Positions 51,613 through 61,070 of a DNA stretch of 64,000 nt are shown piece by piece. The position numbers and the translations under genes are program-made. Below the pieces are notes generated by a model, which was not told where the DNA came from, did not search any database, and saw only the letters and a list, made by a program, of their open reading frames with translations. Source of the stretch: Sulfotelmatobacter sp963788225 (lineage in GTDB: Bacteria > Acidobacteriota > Terriglobia > Terriglobales > Acidobacteriaceae); NCBI GenBank assembly GCA_963788225.1, contig CAWBGI010000002.1, forward strand, positions 620,001 to 684,000, written 5' to 3'. Position 1 is the first letter of the stretch; each line of letters starts with the position of its first letter.

Positions 51613-51886
51613 GCGATTGGACTCCTGGTCGGTCCTTTGAAAGTGTGCTCGAAAAGAGCATGTGTACAACCTGCTTTCATGTGCGCAGCATGGCGGGACT
51701 GAATAAAGCCAGGAAACGTATGCCGTCCTCAGAGGCCCCACACCACATGTGCGCTGGGCCGTACCGAAGGGAAGCGACCCCCTTTTTCTTCGCAGTCACC
51801 GTATGATAGGGGATACCTTTCCCTGCTGGATTTTCCCGGCAGGGGTATTATTGTTTTTCGCTCTCATATTCTCTCAGGAGTTACGG
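51613..51886. other. Intergenic stretch without recognised features
   Basis: There is no gene, clear hairpin or repeat. The ribosome site CAGGAG of the following lipoprotein lies at its end. Confidence 0.4.
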
Positions 51887-52984
51887 ATGCTTCAGAAGGC
51901 GTTGGTTTTGGTGTTTGCGGTTGCGGGCATCATTAGTTCCATCAGTTGCGGCAAGGGTACGAGCCACTACGTCTATGCGACCGTCCCGGCCGCAAATCAG
52001 ATTTTCGCCTACCGGGAAGACTCCAACACGGGCGAACTCACGTTGCTCTCGGGAAGTCCGTATCCTGCAGGCGAGGGAGCACATTCCGTAGTTCTCCATC
52101 CTTCGGGGAAATTCTTGTACGTGGCGAATCCTGGCCAGCTCGAAAACGACATTTCCTTGTTCGATATCGGCAGCGACGGCGTTTTGACCGAAATCACCCC
52201 GCGGACACCAATCGGAGTAAACGCCTCGCAGCCCGAATTCCTGGCCCTGGACCCCGCCGGCAATTACCTTTATGTGGCGAATACCTTATCGAATAACATT
52301 TCGGTTTTCTCGATCGACAGCAGCACTGGCGCTCTCACACAGCTTGCCAATTCCCCCTTCGCGGTTGGGTTGCCGCCGCTGAATATGCAAGTGACGCCCT
52401 CGGGCAGCTTTCTTTACGTCACCACATCAGGCCAGTCTGGTGGGTTCATCTTTGGCTTCAGCGTGAATGCGGGAGTACTTACATCGCTTGGCTCCCCCAC
52501 CAGCAGCATCGGGGAAAACCCCAACGGGCTTGCAATTGACCCGAGTGGCACCCATCTGTACACCGCGAACACCGCGCCGAACACTATCTCCATTTTCTCC
52601 ATTGGTTCGTCGGGCGCGCTGTCCCTGGTGCCCGGCGCTCCTCTGAATCTGCCCCAAAACGATATCTCTCCGATTTCGCTGATTCTCGATAGCAAAGGAG
52701 CGTATCTCTACGTGGCCAATGAGGGATCCAGCAACGTTGCCGTGTATTCGATTGGCTCCAGCACAGGACTGCCCGTGCTTACCGGTTCCAACGGCACAGG
52801 TGCTTACTTCACTGCGGGCAACCCCAGCATTCTGGCGTCCGACCCGAATGGCGAATATTTGTTTGTGGGGAACCAGGGCTCCGGGGCAGGGATTGAGTCA
52901 TTTAGCGTGAGTAGCGGCGGTTTGACCGATATCTTTACATATCACGTCGGGAATACGCCCACTTCGATCGTGGTGTTGCAGTAG
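51887..52984 (+). CDS. YVTN/lactonase-like beta-propeller lipoprotein
   Basis: The ~365-residue product has a signal sequence and lipobox (SSISC, Cys ~21). The mature part has seven or so repeats with the pattern PSGKFLYVAN....ISVFSID..TGALT, the lactonase/YVTN-type propeller. It resembles 6-phosphogluconolactonase-like proteins, but as a surface lipoprotein it more likely binds than catalyses. ATG 51887 is supported by CAGGAG and gives a proper lipoprotein signal; the longer frame from 51749 does not. Confidence 0.82.
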   Translation: MLQKALVLVFAVAGIISSISCGKGTSHYVYATVPAANQIFAYREDSNTGELTLLSGSPYPAGEGAHSVVLHPSGKFLYVANPGQLENDISLFDIGSDGVLTEITPRTPIGVNASQPEFLALDPAGNYLYVANTLSNNISVFSIDSSTGALTQLANSPFAVGLPPLNMQVTPSGSFLYVTTSGQSGGFIFGFSVNAGVLTSLGSPTSSIGENPNGLAIDPSGTHLYTANTAPNTISIFSIGSSGALSLVPGAPLNLPQNDISPISLILDSKGAYLYVANEGSSNVAVYSIGSSTGLPVLTGSNGTGAYFTAGNPSILASDPNGEYLFVGNQGSGAGIESFSVSSGGLTDIFTYHVGNTPTSIVVLQ

Positions 52985-53107
52985 GTGAACAGAACCATGT
53001 CTGTGCCTGGCAAGCCGTTTTACGGGCCAATGACAAACAAAAATTTCCAACTCTGCGACAATAGCTAGACTGGCACGAGGTTCCCGTGTTGCCATCGCGG
53101 GGCCAAC

Positions 53108-53138
53108 ACCGAATCGGGGAAGGCTTCCCGCATTCGGT
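53108..53138 (+). promoter_or_regulatory. Hairpin upstream of the polyketide synthase gene
   Basis: Arms ACCGAAT and ATTCGGT enclose a further GGGAAG/CTTCCC pairing, 45 bp before the synthase ATG. It could be an attenuator or an operator; there is no T-run. Confidence 0.45.
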
Positions 53139-53183
53139 TTGCTGTGGAGTTAATTCACTGAGACAGCCTTCAGGAGCCACAAC

Positions 53184-54248
53184 ATGAGGATCGCAAGCGC
53201 TGCAAGCGCCTTCCCGAAGCACTACTATACCCAGAAAGTCCTTCTCGAACGGCTGCAGGATTACTGGGGCGACCAACTCAAGAATCCTCTGCTGCTCGCA
53301 CGCCTGCATCGCAATGTAACTGTGGATGGCCGCTACCTCGCGATTCCCGCGGAGCAATACGTGGACATCAAGACCTGGGGCGAGGCCAATAATATCTGGA
53401 TCAGGGTGGCGCAGGAACTGGGGGAGCAGGCTCTCTGCCGTGCCCTGCAGACCGCCGGATTGCAGCCGAGCGATCTGGGAGCGCTGTTGTTCACGACTGT
53501 CACCGGGGTTGCGAGCCCGTCGATCGACGCCCTGCTGATCAACCGCATGGGGCTTCCGGCCAACATTCGCCGGACGCCGATTTTTGGTTTGGGATGCGTG
53601 GCCGGCGCCGCCGGAATCGCACGCTCCGCCGATTATGTACGCGCCTATCCGAAGCAGGCGGCTGCTCTCGTGTCGGTCGAGCTTTGCTCGCTCACCCTGC
53701 AGCGGGAGGATCTATCGGTTGCAAACCTGATCTCGTCGGGACTTTTCGCCGATGGCGCGGCGGCCGTGATTGTGACTGGGCCGGAATTTGAATCCTCAGG
53801 GCAAGAGATTTCGGGGCCCAAGATTCTAGCTACTCGATCTGTGTTTTATCCCAGCACCGAGGAAATGATGGGCTGGGATATTTCCGAGAAGGGTTTCCGA
53901 ATCATACTGTCTACCGAGGTTCCGACTCTGATTCGAGAAAATCTGGGACGGGATGTGGATGCATTTCTGGCGGACAACGGGCACAAGCGAGACGACCTTA
54001 AGAGCTTCGTTCTGCATACCGGAGGACCGAAGGTGCTCGATGCTTCGGCTGACGCGTTGGGATTGCACAACGGACAGCTCGATGCTTCATGGGATTGCCT
54101 GCGGAAGGTGGGGAATCTTTCTTCGGCGTCCGTGCTGTGCGTGCTTGAAGACGTGATGAAGAACCGGCGTCCTGACCCGGGCTCGCTGGGCCTGCTGGCC
54201 GCCATGGGACCGGGGTTTTGCTCCGAGCTTTTGCTTCTGCAGTGGTGA
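53184..54248 (+). CDS. Type III polyketide synthase (chalcone/stilbene synthase family)
   Basis: The 354-residue thiolase-fold enzyme has the catalytic triad C138 (FGLGCVAGAAG), H278 (VLHTGGPKV) and N311 (GNLSSASV). It condenses a fatty acyl- or other CoA starter with malonyl-CoA to give a pyrone or resorcinol. The exact product cannot be read from the sequence. CAGGAG precedes ATG 53184. The FAD-dependent oxidoreductase remnant downstream (12 bp away) is a common partner in such clusters; a methyltransferase gene often found with them is absent. Confidence 0.93.
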   Translation: MRIASAASAFPKHYYTQKVLLERLQDYWGDQLKNPLLLARLHRNVTVDGRYLAIPAEQYVDIKTWGEANNIWIRVAQELGEQALCRALQTAGLQPSDLGALLFTTVTGVASPSIDALLINRMGLPANIRRTPIFGLGCVAGAAGIARSADYVRAYPKQAAALVSVELCSLTLQREDLSVANLISSGLFADGAAAVIVTGPEFESSGQEISGPKILATRSVFYPSTEEMMGWDISEKGFRIILSTEVPTLIRENLGRDVDAFLADNGHKRDDLKSFVLHTGGPKVLDASADALGLHNGQLDASWDCLRKVGNLSSASVLCVLEDVMKNRRPDPGSLGLLAAMGPGFCSELLLLQW

Positions 54249-54259
54249 GGTCGCGTTAG

Positions 54260-55349
54260 TTGCTGAATTCGACAGATGTCTTCGTGATTGGCGGCGGCAA
54301 TTGCCGCACGTCAGCAGGGATTCCGCGTTGTGGTCGCCGACGGAGCGAAGCCGCCAATTGACAAGGCCTGCGGTGAAGCGCTGATGCCCGACGCGATCAC
54401 AGCGCTGGAGCGACTGGGAATTGCAGTGCCTGCAGCTGAGGCCTGTCCCGTTCGCGGTGTTCGCTTTCTTAGCTCTGCATTGTCTGCAGAAGCGGACTTT
54501 CCTTCGGGTGAGCGCGGCCTCTCCATTCGCCGGACCGCATTGCATCGCATCATGATCGAACGGGCGGCTGGGCTGGGAGTTGACCTGCTGTGGCAGAGCG
54601 TGGTCACGGGAATTTCCAGAGAGGCAGTTCAGCTTGGGGACCGTATGGTTCGGGCGCGGTGGATTGTGGGAGCCGATGGCGCCAACTCGCGCGTGCGGCG
54701 CTGGGCGAGGCTCGACGCCCAGTCGCGAACCAACCTTAGGTATGCGTTTCGCCGGCATTATCGCGGTGCGCCCTGGACCGACCGCATGGAAATATATTGG
54801 GGCAAGTACAGTCAGGGCTATGCCATGCCCGTGGGCAATGATGAAGTCTGCGTGGCTGTGGCCTCACACAATCCTGAGCTGCGCCTGGATGAATCGCTCC
54901 CTACGTTCCCGGAACTCGCTGCCCGCGTTCGCGGGATGGAAACGTCCTCCGTTGAAAGAGGTTCAGTTTCTGCCAACCGCAAGCTGAAGCGCGTCTGGCG
55001 AGGAAATGTTGCATTGATCGGGGATGCCTCCGGCACCGTCGATGCGATCACTGGGCAAGGTCTGGGTCTTGCCTTCAGCCAAGCCGTGGCGCTGACCGAC
55101 TGTCTCGTTTCCGGCAACCTTGCGGGTTACCAGGCCGCGCACCGTCAACTGGCTCTTCGTCCCTTACTGATGGCGCGATTGATGTTGACCCTCGATGGCC
55201 GTCGCAGGGTTCAACAACGTACGATTCAGTCTTTTCGCGAACATCCCGAGGTTTTTCGCAGATTGCTGGCCCTGCACGTAGGATCTCTCTCGCCGGTTCA
55301 CCTTGCCCTCGATGGGCTTACTTTAGGGTGGGGATTGTTGACGGCGTGA
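54260..55349 (+). pseudogene. FAD-dependent oxidoreductase (geranylgeranyl reductase-like), frameshifted in the FAD-binding loop
   Basis: The long frame 54288-55349 encodes most of a group A flavoprotein oxidoreductase: ACGEALMP, GADGANSRVRRWA (~127-139) and GNVALIGDASGTVDAITGQGLGLAF (~248-272). The N-terminal strand and first glycines (TDVFVIGGG) are encoded upstream in a different frame from TTG 54260. The frames join within ATTGGCGGCGGC, where a normal gene would have VIGGGPAGLAAAIAA. The missing ~20 bp is exactly what slippage between two ATTGGCGGCGGC copies would remove. It is either a fresh pseudogene or an assembly collapse. Confidence 0.7.
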
Positions 55350-55369
55350 CACAGGAATTGCGCGCTAAA

Positions 55370-57073
55370 TCAAAATCCATCCTGCGGCGATATTCCCTTA
55401 CCTTCGGTGCATTCGTAGCATCGTCCTGCGGCGAGGTTGGTGTAATCTTCGGTTCTTCCGCTGGGCCAGGTGATGACGACGCGCTCGACCCGATCGCGTT
55501 TCTCAAGGCCGAATGTAACCGGAAGTTCAGACTGCGACAGATAGCTGGATCCACTTTTCACCATGCGCGACTGGCTCAAACCGCCGGCGAAGACGCGCAC
55601 GGTTGCGCCGATTCCGTCACGGTTCGACTTTGTACCGACCAGGCGAAAACGAATGCTGCGATTTCCCGCGAGCTGATCATTCCGGTAGAGATAGGCGGGG
55701 CCGTTATTCGTGGTCAGCAGCAGGTCGAGATCGCCATCGCGATCGAAGTCCGCATAGGCCAGCCCGCGCCCCACCTTGGGATGATCGAATCCGCCGCCGA
55801 CCTCGGCGGCGATGTCGTGAAAATGTCCCTTGCCATTGTTGAGAAATAATTGCGGCGGCTGAGCGTAGCCCACGTTGCCGCGAATGTTGCGAACCGTCTC
55901 GTCGATGTGGCCGTTGGCTACGGCAAGATCGAGCCAACCGTCGAGATTGGCATCGAGAAAAATACATCCGAACCCCAAACTGTTTTTGGAGGCCAAGCCC
56001 ACGCCCGCCTGCGCCGCAATGTCTTCGTAGGCTTTGCCTCCAAATTCGTAGAGGCCTGTCATTTCATTGTCGAAATTTGTGATGGCCACGCCGGAATGCC
56101 CCGAGTTGGTGAAATCAGCGGCGTCCACGCCCATGCCGGCGCGGGCTTTGCCCTCGCTGCTGAAGGCCAGTCCAGCCTCGACGGCAGCATCTTTGAAAGT
56201 CCCATTGCGCTGATTTCGGTAGAGCTTGTTGGGTTGAGTGTCGTTTGCCACCAGCAGATCGGCCCATCCGCTCTGGTCTTGATCGAGCATGGCGGCGCCC
56301 AGAGATTTTGAACTGCTGTCGAAAATGCCGCTGGAGGCGGTGACGTCTTCGAAGGTGCCGTTGCCGCGATTGTGAAACAGCCAGCAAGTTTCTCCGCGGT
56401 AGGCCTCGGGCGTGCAATAGGATTTGTGCTTGCCGTCGAGGCTGCAGAACACATCGTGCTCCGGCGACCACTTCACATAGTTGCAGACAAAAAGGTCGAG
56501 CAGGCCGTCACGGTCGTAATCAAACCAGAGAGCGGAGGTGCTGAAACCCAGACGTTTTCCCAGGCCGCTGGTGTTGGTTACGTCCGTGAACGTTCCTTTG
56601 CCGGTGTTGTGGAATAGGCGATTCTGGCCGACACAGGTGACCAGGATGTCGGCAAAGCCGTCATTGTCATAGTCACCGGCAGCCACACCCATGCCATACA
56701 TTTCGATATCGAGTCCGGCACGGACGGTGACATCGGTGAAGGTGCCGTTTCCGTTGTTGTGGTAAAGACTCAGCGTGGAGCGGCGCTGCTTGTGGCCGGG
56801 CCAATCCATGCCGTTGATGAGAAGAATGTCCTGCCAGCCGTCACGGTCGTAATCGAGAAAGGCGCAACCGGAACCGAGAGTCTCAGGCAGGAACTTCCCT
56901 CCAAAGGCGCCGCTGTTGTGCTGAAACTGAATGCCCGCGCTCGACGTTACATCAACCAAGAGAAAGCCGGGGGAAGCGGTTGGGCCGAGCGCCGCGTCCA
57001 GAGCCCTCAGCAGCGGCAAGTGTGATACCGACGCCAGCCCTGCCGCTCCCCGCAGAAAGGTTCTGCGATTCAC
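55370..57073 (-). CDS. Tat-exported CRTAC1/ASPIC-UnbV FG-GAP repeat protein
   Basis: The 567-residue product starts with a Tat-type signal (NRRTFLRGAAGLASV). It then has FG-GAP/VCBS repeats with calcium-type motifs such as FLDYDRDGWQDILLING, AGDYDNDGFADILVT, WFDYDRDGLLDLFV and YADFDRDGDLDLLLT. The C-terminal ASPIC/UnbV domain is RDGIGATVRVFAGG...WPSGRTEDYTNLAAG. It is probably a surface or periplasmic adhesin- or carbohydrate-binding-like propeller. It overlaps the response regulator stop by 4 bp, placing it as last gene of the HK-RR operon. Confidence 0.85.
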   Translation of the reverse strand: MNRRTFLRGAAGLASVSHLPLLRALDAALGPTASPGFLLVDVTSSAGIQFQHNSGAFGGKFLPETLGSGCAFLDYDRDGWQDILLINGMDWPGHKQRRSTLSLYHNNGNGTFTDVTVRAGLDIEMYGMGVAAGDYDNDGFADILVTCVGQNRLFHNTGKGTFTDVTNTSGLGKRLGFSTSALWFDYDRDGLLDLFVCNYVKWSPEHDVFCSLDGKHKSYCTPEAYRGETCWLFHNRGNGTFEDVTASSGIFDSSSKSLGAAMLDQDQSGWADLLVANDTQPNKLYRNQRNGTFKDAAVEAGLAFSSEGKARAGMGVDAADFTNSGHSGVAITNFDNEMTGLYEFGGKAYEDIAAQAGVGLASKNSLGFGCIFLDANLDGWLDLAVANGHIDETVRNIRGNVGYAQPPQLFLNNGKGHFHDIAAEVGGGFDHPKVGRGLAYADFDRDGDLDLLLTTNNGPAYLYRNDQLAGNRSIRFRLVGTKSNRDGIGATVRVFAGGLSQSRMVKSGSSYLSQSELPVTFGLEKRDRVERVVITWPSGRTEDYTNLAAGRCYECTEGKGISPQDGF

Positions 57074-57699
57074 GGAACGTTTACCAGCCCGGCGCGAATG
57101 GCGTAAACCACAAGCTCGGCAGTTTTGTGGATGCCGAGCGCATTCATGATGTTGGCGCGATGCACAGCAACCGTGTTGGCGCTGAGGTCGAGTGCAGAAG
57201 CGATTTCCTTGTTTGACTTGCCGTTGACAATCATTTGCAGGACTTCGAGTTCCCGCGGAGTCAGACCGGAGCTGCGTTCACCTTTAAGCCCGGAATGCGG
57301 TTCCACCTGTGGATCAAAAATTGTTTCACCGTTGGCTATGCGCCTCACGGCTGGGCCCAGTTCGAGGTTCATCGCGTTCTTGAGGATGTATCCCTTGGCG
57401 CCGGCTTCGATTGCCTGCCGCACCCAGGTGCTTTCCGAATGCATGCTGAGCATGAGAACCGCAGTCTCGGGCAACTCATCGAGAATTTGGCGGGTTGCAT
57501 CCAGGCCGTTCATTGTGGGCAAAGCGCAGTCCATGACGATGACGTTTGGTTTCAGTTCGCGCGCGAATCTGATGGCCTCGTCGCCATCGCTGGCCTCGCC
57601 CACAACGGCTATATCGGGTTCATCCTCCAACATGCGCCGGAAACCCCGTCGCACCAAGCCGTGGTCATCTACCAGCAGCACTGTGATTTTCTTTGTCAT
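57070..57699 (-). CDS. NarL/FixJ-type response regulator
   Basis: The 209-residue product has a receiver domain with D11/D12, phosphoacceptor D57 (VIVMDCALP) and K107 (YILKNA), and a LuxR-type HTH (LTPRELEVLQMIVNGKSNKEIASALDLSANTVAVHRANIM). It is phosphorylated by the kinase encoded 26 bp upstream. ATG 57699 gives the canonical start of the receiver; the longer frame to 57957 is the end of the kinase gene read in another frame. Confidence 0.93.
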   Translation of the reverse strand: MTKKITVLLVDDHGLVRRGFRRMLEDEPDIAVVGEASDGDEAIRFARELKPNVIVMDCALPTMNGLDATRQILDELPETAVLMLSMHSESTWVRQAIEAGAKGYILKNAMNLELGPAVRRIANGETIFDPQVEPHSGLKGERSSGLTPRELEVLQMIVNGKSNKEIASALDLSANTVAVHRANIMNALGIHKTAELVVYAIRAGLVNVP

Positions 57700-57725
57700 A
57701 TTTATCTTTATGTCTTTAATCTTGT

Positions 57726-59114
57726 CTACCTTTGATCTTTGCCTCTGGATTCGACTTTCTCGCTGGGCACAGTTAAGTGCAACAATGTGCCGCCCGCAGC
57801 GGGAGTCGAAAACACAATTCGTCCGCCTATCAATTCCGAACGCTCGCGCATCGCGACTAAGCCGATGCCCTGTTTCGCCGGCCTTCCGCTGAAGCCTAAG
57901 CCGTGATCCTCCACTTCCAACTCTAACGTCGCAGGCAGAAAACACAATCGTACCCATGCCTGCTTTGTGCCGGAGTGCCGCGCCACGTTGTTCAGAGCTT
58001 CCTGCAGGATGCGATAAATCTGTACCGCGGCGTTCCCACCCACTGCAAACGCCACACCCTGCTTCTCATAGGATATGGCAATTCCGGTCTGTCTTTCCAC
58101 GGTGGGGATGTACCAGTCGAGTGTGGCCTCCAGCCCAACCTCGTCCAACATCACGGGATGCAACGCCTGAGACAGGCTGCGGACGCGATCCAGCGTATCC
58201 TGCGCGACCTGCTGGACTTCTTGCAAGTCGCCGCGCAAAGATGATCCTTCGGGAGCGTGAGCACCGGCGCGGCCGAGCATCGATCCCATCGCGGTGAGAA
58301 TCTGGCCGAACTCATCGTGCAATTCGCGTGAGATGTAGCGCAAAGTTGACTCCTGCGTGGCAATGAGTTTCTGTGCCAGTTCGCTGCGCCGCTCTGAAAG
58401 TTCTGCCATGCGGGCAAAGAGCCGCCGGTTCCAGCGGAGCATGGAAAATCCTGTCAGCAGGATCGCGGCCAGCGTCGCCGCCAGAAACACATACACCTGA
58501 CGCTGCACCCGATCGTAGATCTCGACAATATGTTGCGCCGCTTGTTCTTCATTCCCGCTGTTCTGCACCAGCAGTCGCGCCACGGTTGCGCTCAAAGCCT
58601 CCTGCCGCGCTTGCAGCGAAAGCTGGATCTCTGCCCTCGCATCCTTTTCCTTGCCCTCGCGAGCCAGAGCAAACACGCGGTTGACCGCATCCCAGAATTG
58701 TGTGAGCGAACTGCTTAACGAAGCGCTCTGTTCGGTTGTCCGAGTCGCAGGCGCTAGTGCGGCTTCGAGGCGCATGGCATCGTCCAGGTCGGTACGAATG
58801 CGTTGGAACTGTGCCGACCACGCTGTCAAAGGATAGGGTTCGTCGTTGCCGATCATGTCGCGCATGGCTATCGCGAGCAGATTCAGGTCGTTTTGAATGC
58901 GCAGCAACTGCAGAGAATTCCTGCGATTGCGGTCGATCAGTTCGGACTGAAGCTTGCGCAAACCCGCCACATGCCACGTGATATAAGCGGAGTAAGCCAC
59001 GACCGCCGCGAGCGTGACAAAAAGCCCGAGCAGCAAGCCCAGGGTTGGAGAGCGTTCCGGCGAAAGCGGGCGTGGCACGCCCCGAGGATACAACGGCGGG
59101 CCCAAACGTGTCAC
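57726..59114 (-). CDS. Membrane histidine kinase (HisKA_3/NarX-like)
   Basis: The ~462-residue product has two membrane helices (~25-46 and ~208-226) around a helical periplasmic sensor of ~160 residues, a linker, then the HisKA_3 dimerisation domain with phosphorylated H266 (ISRELHDEFGQ) and an HATPase domain (LNNVARHSGTKQAWVRL, DHGLGF, GIGLVAMRERSELIGG). GTG 59114 is one of several possible starts (59186 ATG, 59078 GTG); none has a clear ribosome site, and the region overlaps the divergent exporter gene start. The signal is unknown. Confidence 0.88.
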   Translation of the reverse strand: MTRLGPPLYPRGVPRPLSPERSPTLGLLLGLFVTLAAVVAYSAYITWHVAGLRKLQSELIDRNRRNSLQLLRIQNDLNLLAIAMRDMIGNDEPYPLTAWSAQFQRIRTDLDDAMRLEAALAPATRTTEQSASLSSSLTQFWDAVNRVFALAREGKEKDARAEIQLSLQARQEALSATVARLLVQNSGNEEQAAQHIVEIYDRVQRQVYVFLAATLAAILLTGFSMLRWNRRLFARMAELSERRSELAQKLIATQESTLRYISRELHDEFGQILTAMGSMLGRAGAHAPEGSSLRGDLQEVQQVAQDTLDRVRSLSQALHPVMLDEVGLEATLDWYIPTVERQTGIAISYEKQGVAFAVGGNAAVQIYRILQEALNNVARHSGTKQAWVRLCFLPATLELEVEDHGLGFSGRPAKQGIGLVAMRERSELIGGRIVFSTPAAGGTLLHLTVPSEKVESRGKDQR

Positions 59115-59164
59115 AATGCAGTAATAATGAAGCGAGTCGGGCTTCAGCGGAGTCCAATTACAGA

Positions 59165-61069
59165 TTGAGTACCGATCCCAAACCACCCCAGAAGCCCCCG
59201 AAAGTCCAGAGACTCCGTGCCGTTCTGCCGGAAATCTGGAAGCTGATGCGCCCGCGGCGCTTGTTGCTTGTGTTGGGGTTTGTGTTGATGGTGATCAACC
59301 GCGTCGCGGCGCTGGTGTTGCCTTATTCCACCAAGTTCCTGATTGACACCGTGATCACCAAGCATCACATGGACAAACTGCGGCCGCTGGTTTTGCTTGT
59401 ATTGGCGGCTACGGTGGTGCAGGGGCTTACGTCGTTTTCGCTGACGCAATTGTTATCAAAGGCGGCGCAGCGCTTGATCGCGGAGTTGCGCGAACAGGTG
59501 CAGGTACACATCTCCCGCCTGCCGGTTGCGTTTTACGACGGCAATAAAACTGGCAATCTGGTGTCGCGCATCATGAGCGATGTAGAGGGCGTGCGCAACC
59601 TGTTGGGCACGGGCCTGGTGGACTTCGCCGGCGGATTGGTTACTTCTGGGATCGCGCTGGTCTTGTTGTTCCGCACCAGCCCGCAGATGACGCTGATCGC
59701 GGTTGGTTCGCTGCTGTGTTTTGCGGTGGCGCTGAATAAAGCCTTCGCGACCATCCGGCCGATTTTTCGCGAGCGCGGCAAGATTAACGCAGAGGTCACT
59801 GGCCGGCTTACGGAATCGCTGGGCGGCGTGCGCGTGATCAAGGGATATCACGCGGAAGAACGAGAGGAAGCCATCTTTGCCACGGGCGTGCGCCGACTTC
59901 TCGATAACGTGATGCGCACGCTGACCGCGACCTCGGTCATGAGTCTTTCAGCAAGCGTGCTGCTGGGATGCGTGGGCGCGGTCACGATGTATGTCGGCAC
60001 GCATCAGATCGCTGCTGGCACGCTGACCGTCGGCGGTTTTTTTTCCTACACATTGTTGCTGGGCTTTCTCGTGGCGCCCATTATGCAAATTGTTTCCATC
60101 GGGACTCAGCTCACGGAAGCTTTGGCGGGACTTGAACGGACGCAGGAAATTATGCGGGAGCGGCCGGAAGATCAGGATCCCACGCGTGCTGTGGCTCTGC
60201 GCGACATCGTGGGAAGGATCGAATTCGACCACGTGAGTTTCAGCTACGATGGAGTTCACGACGTGCTGCGCGATATTTCTTTTCGCGCCGAGCCTGGCAC
60301 AGTCACCGCGCTGGTGGGATCCTCCGGCTCGGGTAAATCCACAACCATTGGCCTGATCTCCGCTTTTTATGTGCCCACCAAAGGCAGAATCCTTGTGGAT
60401 GGGACGGATTTGAGCACGGTGCGGCTCGACTCTTACCGCACGCGCCTGGGAGTTGTGTTGCAGGAGTCTTTTTTGTTTGATGGAACGATTCGAGAGAATG
60501 TAATGTTTTCACGTCCCGGTGCTAGTGAAGAAGAGTTCCTGCGTGCCTGCCGCATCGCGCGCGTAGATGAATTCGCAGAGGCCTTCGCCGACAAGTACGA
60601 CACCGTGGTTGGAGAGCGCGGCGTGAAGCTTTCTGGAGGCCAGCGGCAGCGGATTTCGATTGCCCGCGCAATTCTGGCCGAGCCGCGCATTCTGATTCTT
60701 GATGAGGCAACCTCGAGTCTTGACTCGGAATCGGAACAAATGATCCAGCACGGACTTTCTTATCTCATGCAGGGCCGGACTACCTTCGTGATCGCACACC
60801 GGCTTTCGACCATCCGCCGCGCTGACCAGATTCTGGTGATGGAGCAGGGGCAAATTGTGGAGCGAGGTACGCACGAACAACTTTATGCTGCGCAAGGCCG
60901 CTACTACGATCTCTACACCCGACAACATGGAGTAGAGGAGAACCTGTTTCTCGCGCCGGGCGAAGGCGACACGCTTGATGCGGAAGGGAACGGCAGCGCC
61001 GGCGCAGCGCGGAATGGCGACGTGAAGGCCACTGATGCATTGCGAGTGCTCAGAGGAGAGGTCCGCTAG
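59165..61069 (+). CDS. ABC exporter, fused permease and ATPase (MsbA-like)
   Basis: The ~634-residue half transporter has six membrane helices in the first ~340 residues and a nucleotide-binding domain with Walker A VGSSGSGKST, the Q-loop VVLQESF, signature LSGGQRQRIS, Walker B RILILDEATSS and the switch His in VIAHRLS. It works as a homodimer to export lipids, peptides or drugs. TTG 59165 is the most plausible start; ATG 59045 would overlap the divergent kinase gene. It is followed at once by a MacB-type ATPase-permease pair on the same strand. Confidence 0.87.
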   Translation: MSTDPKPPQKPPKVQRLRAVLPEIWKLMRPRRLLLVLGFVLMVINRVAALVLPYSTKFLIDTVITKHHMDKLRPLVLLVLAATVVQGLTSFSLTQLLSKAAQRLIAELREQVQVHISRLPVAFYDGNKTGNLVSRIMSDVEGVRNLLGTGLVDFAGGLVTSGIALVLLFRTSPQMTLIAVGSLLCFAVALNKAFATIRPIFRERGKINAEVTGRLTESLGGVRVIKGYHAEEREEAIFATGVRRLLDNVMRTLTATSVMSLSASVLLGCVGAVTMYVGTHQIAAGTLTVGGFFSYTLLLGFLVAPIMQIVSIGTQLTEALAGLERTQEIMRERPEDQDPTRAVALRDIVGRIEFDHVSFSYDGVHDVLRDISFRAEPGTVTALVGSSGSGKSTTIGLISAFYVPTKGRILVDGTDLSTVRLDSYRTRLGVVLQESFLFDGTIRENVMFSRPGASEEEFLRACRIARVDEFAEAFADKYDTVVGERGVKLSGGQRQRISIARAILAEPRILILDEATSSLDSESEQMIQHGLSYLMQGRTTFVIAHRLSTIRRADQILVMEQGQIVERGTHEQLYAAQGRYYDLYTRQHGVEENLFLAPGEGDTLDAEGNGSAGAARNGDVKATDALRVLRGEVR

Positions 61070-61070
61070 C

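Noticed and set aside
57125..57892. + strand frame of 255 codons opposite the response regulator and kinase
   Set aside because: The receiver and HTH motifs on the - strand are complete; this is a mirror frame.
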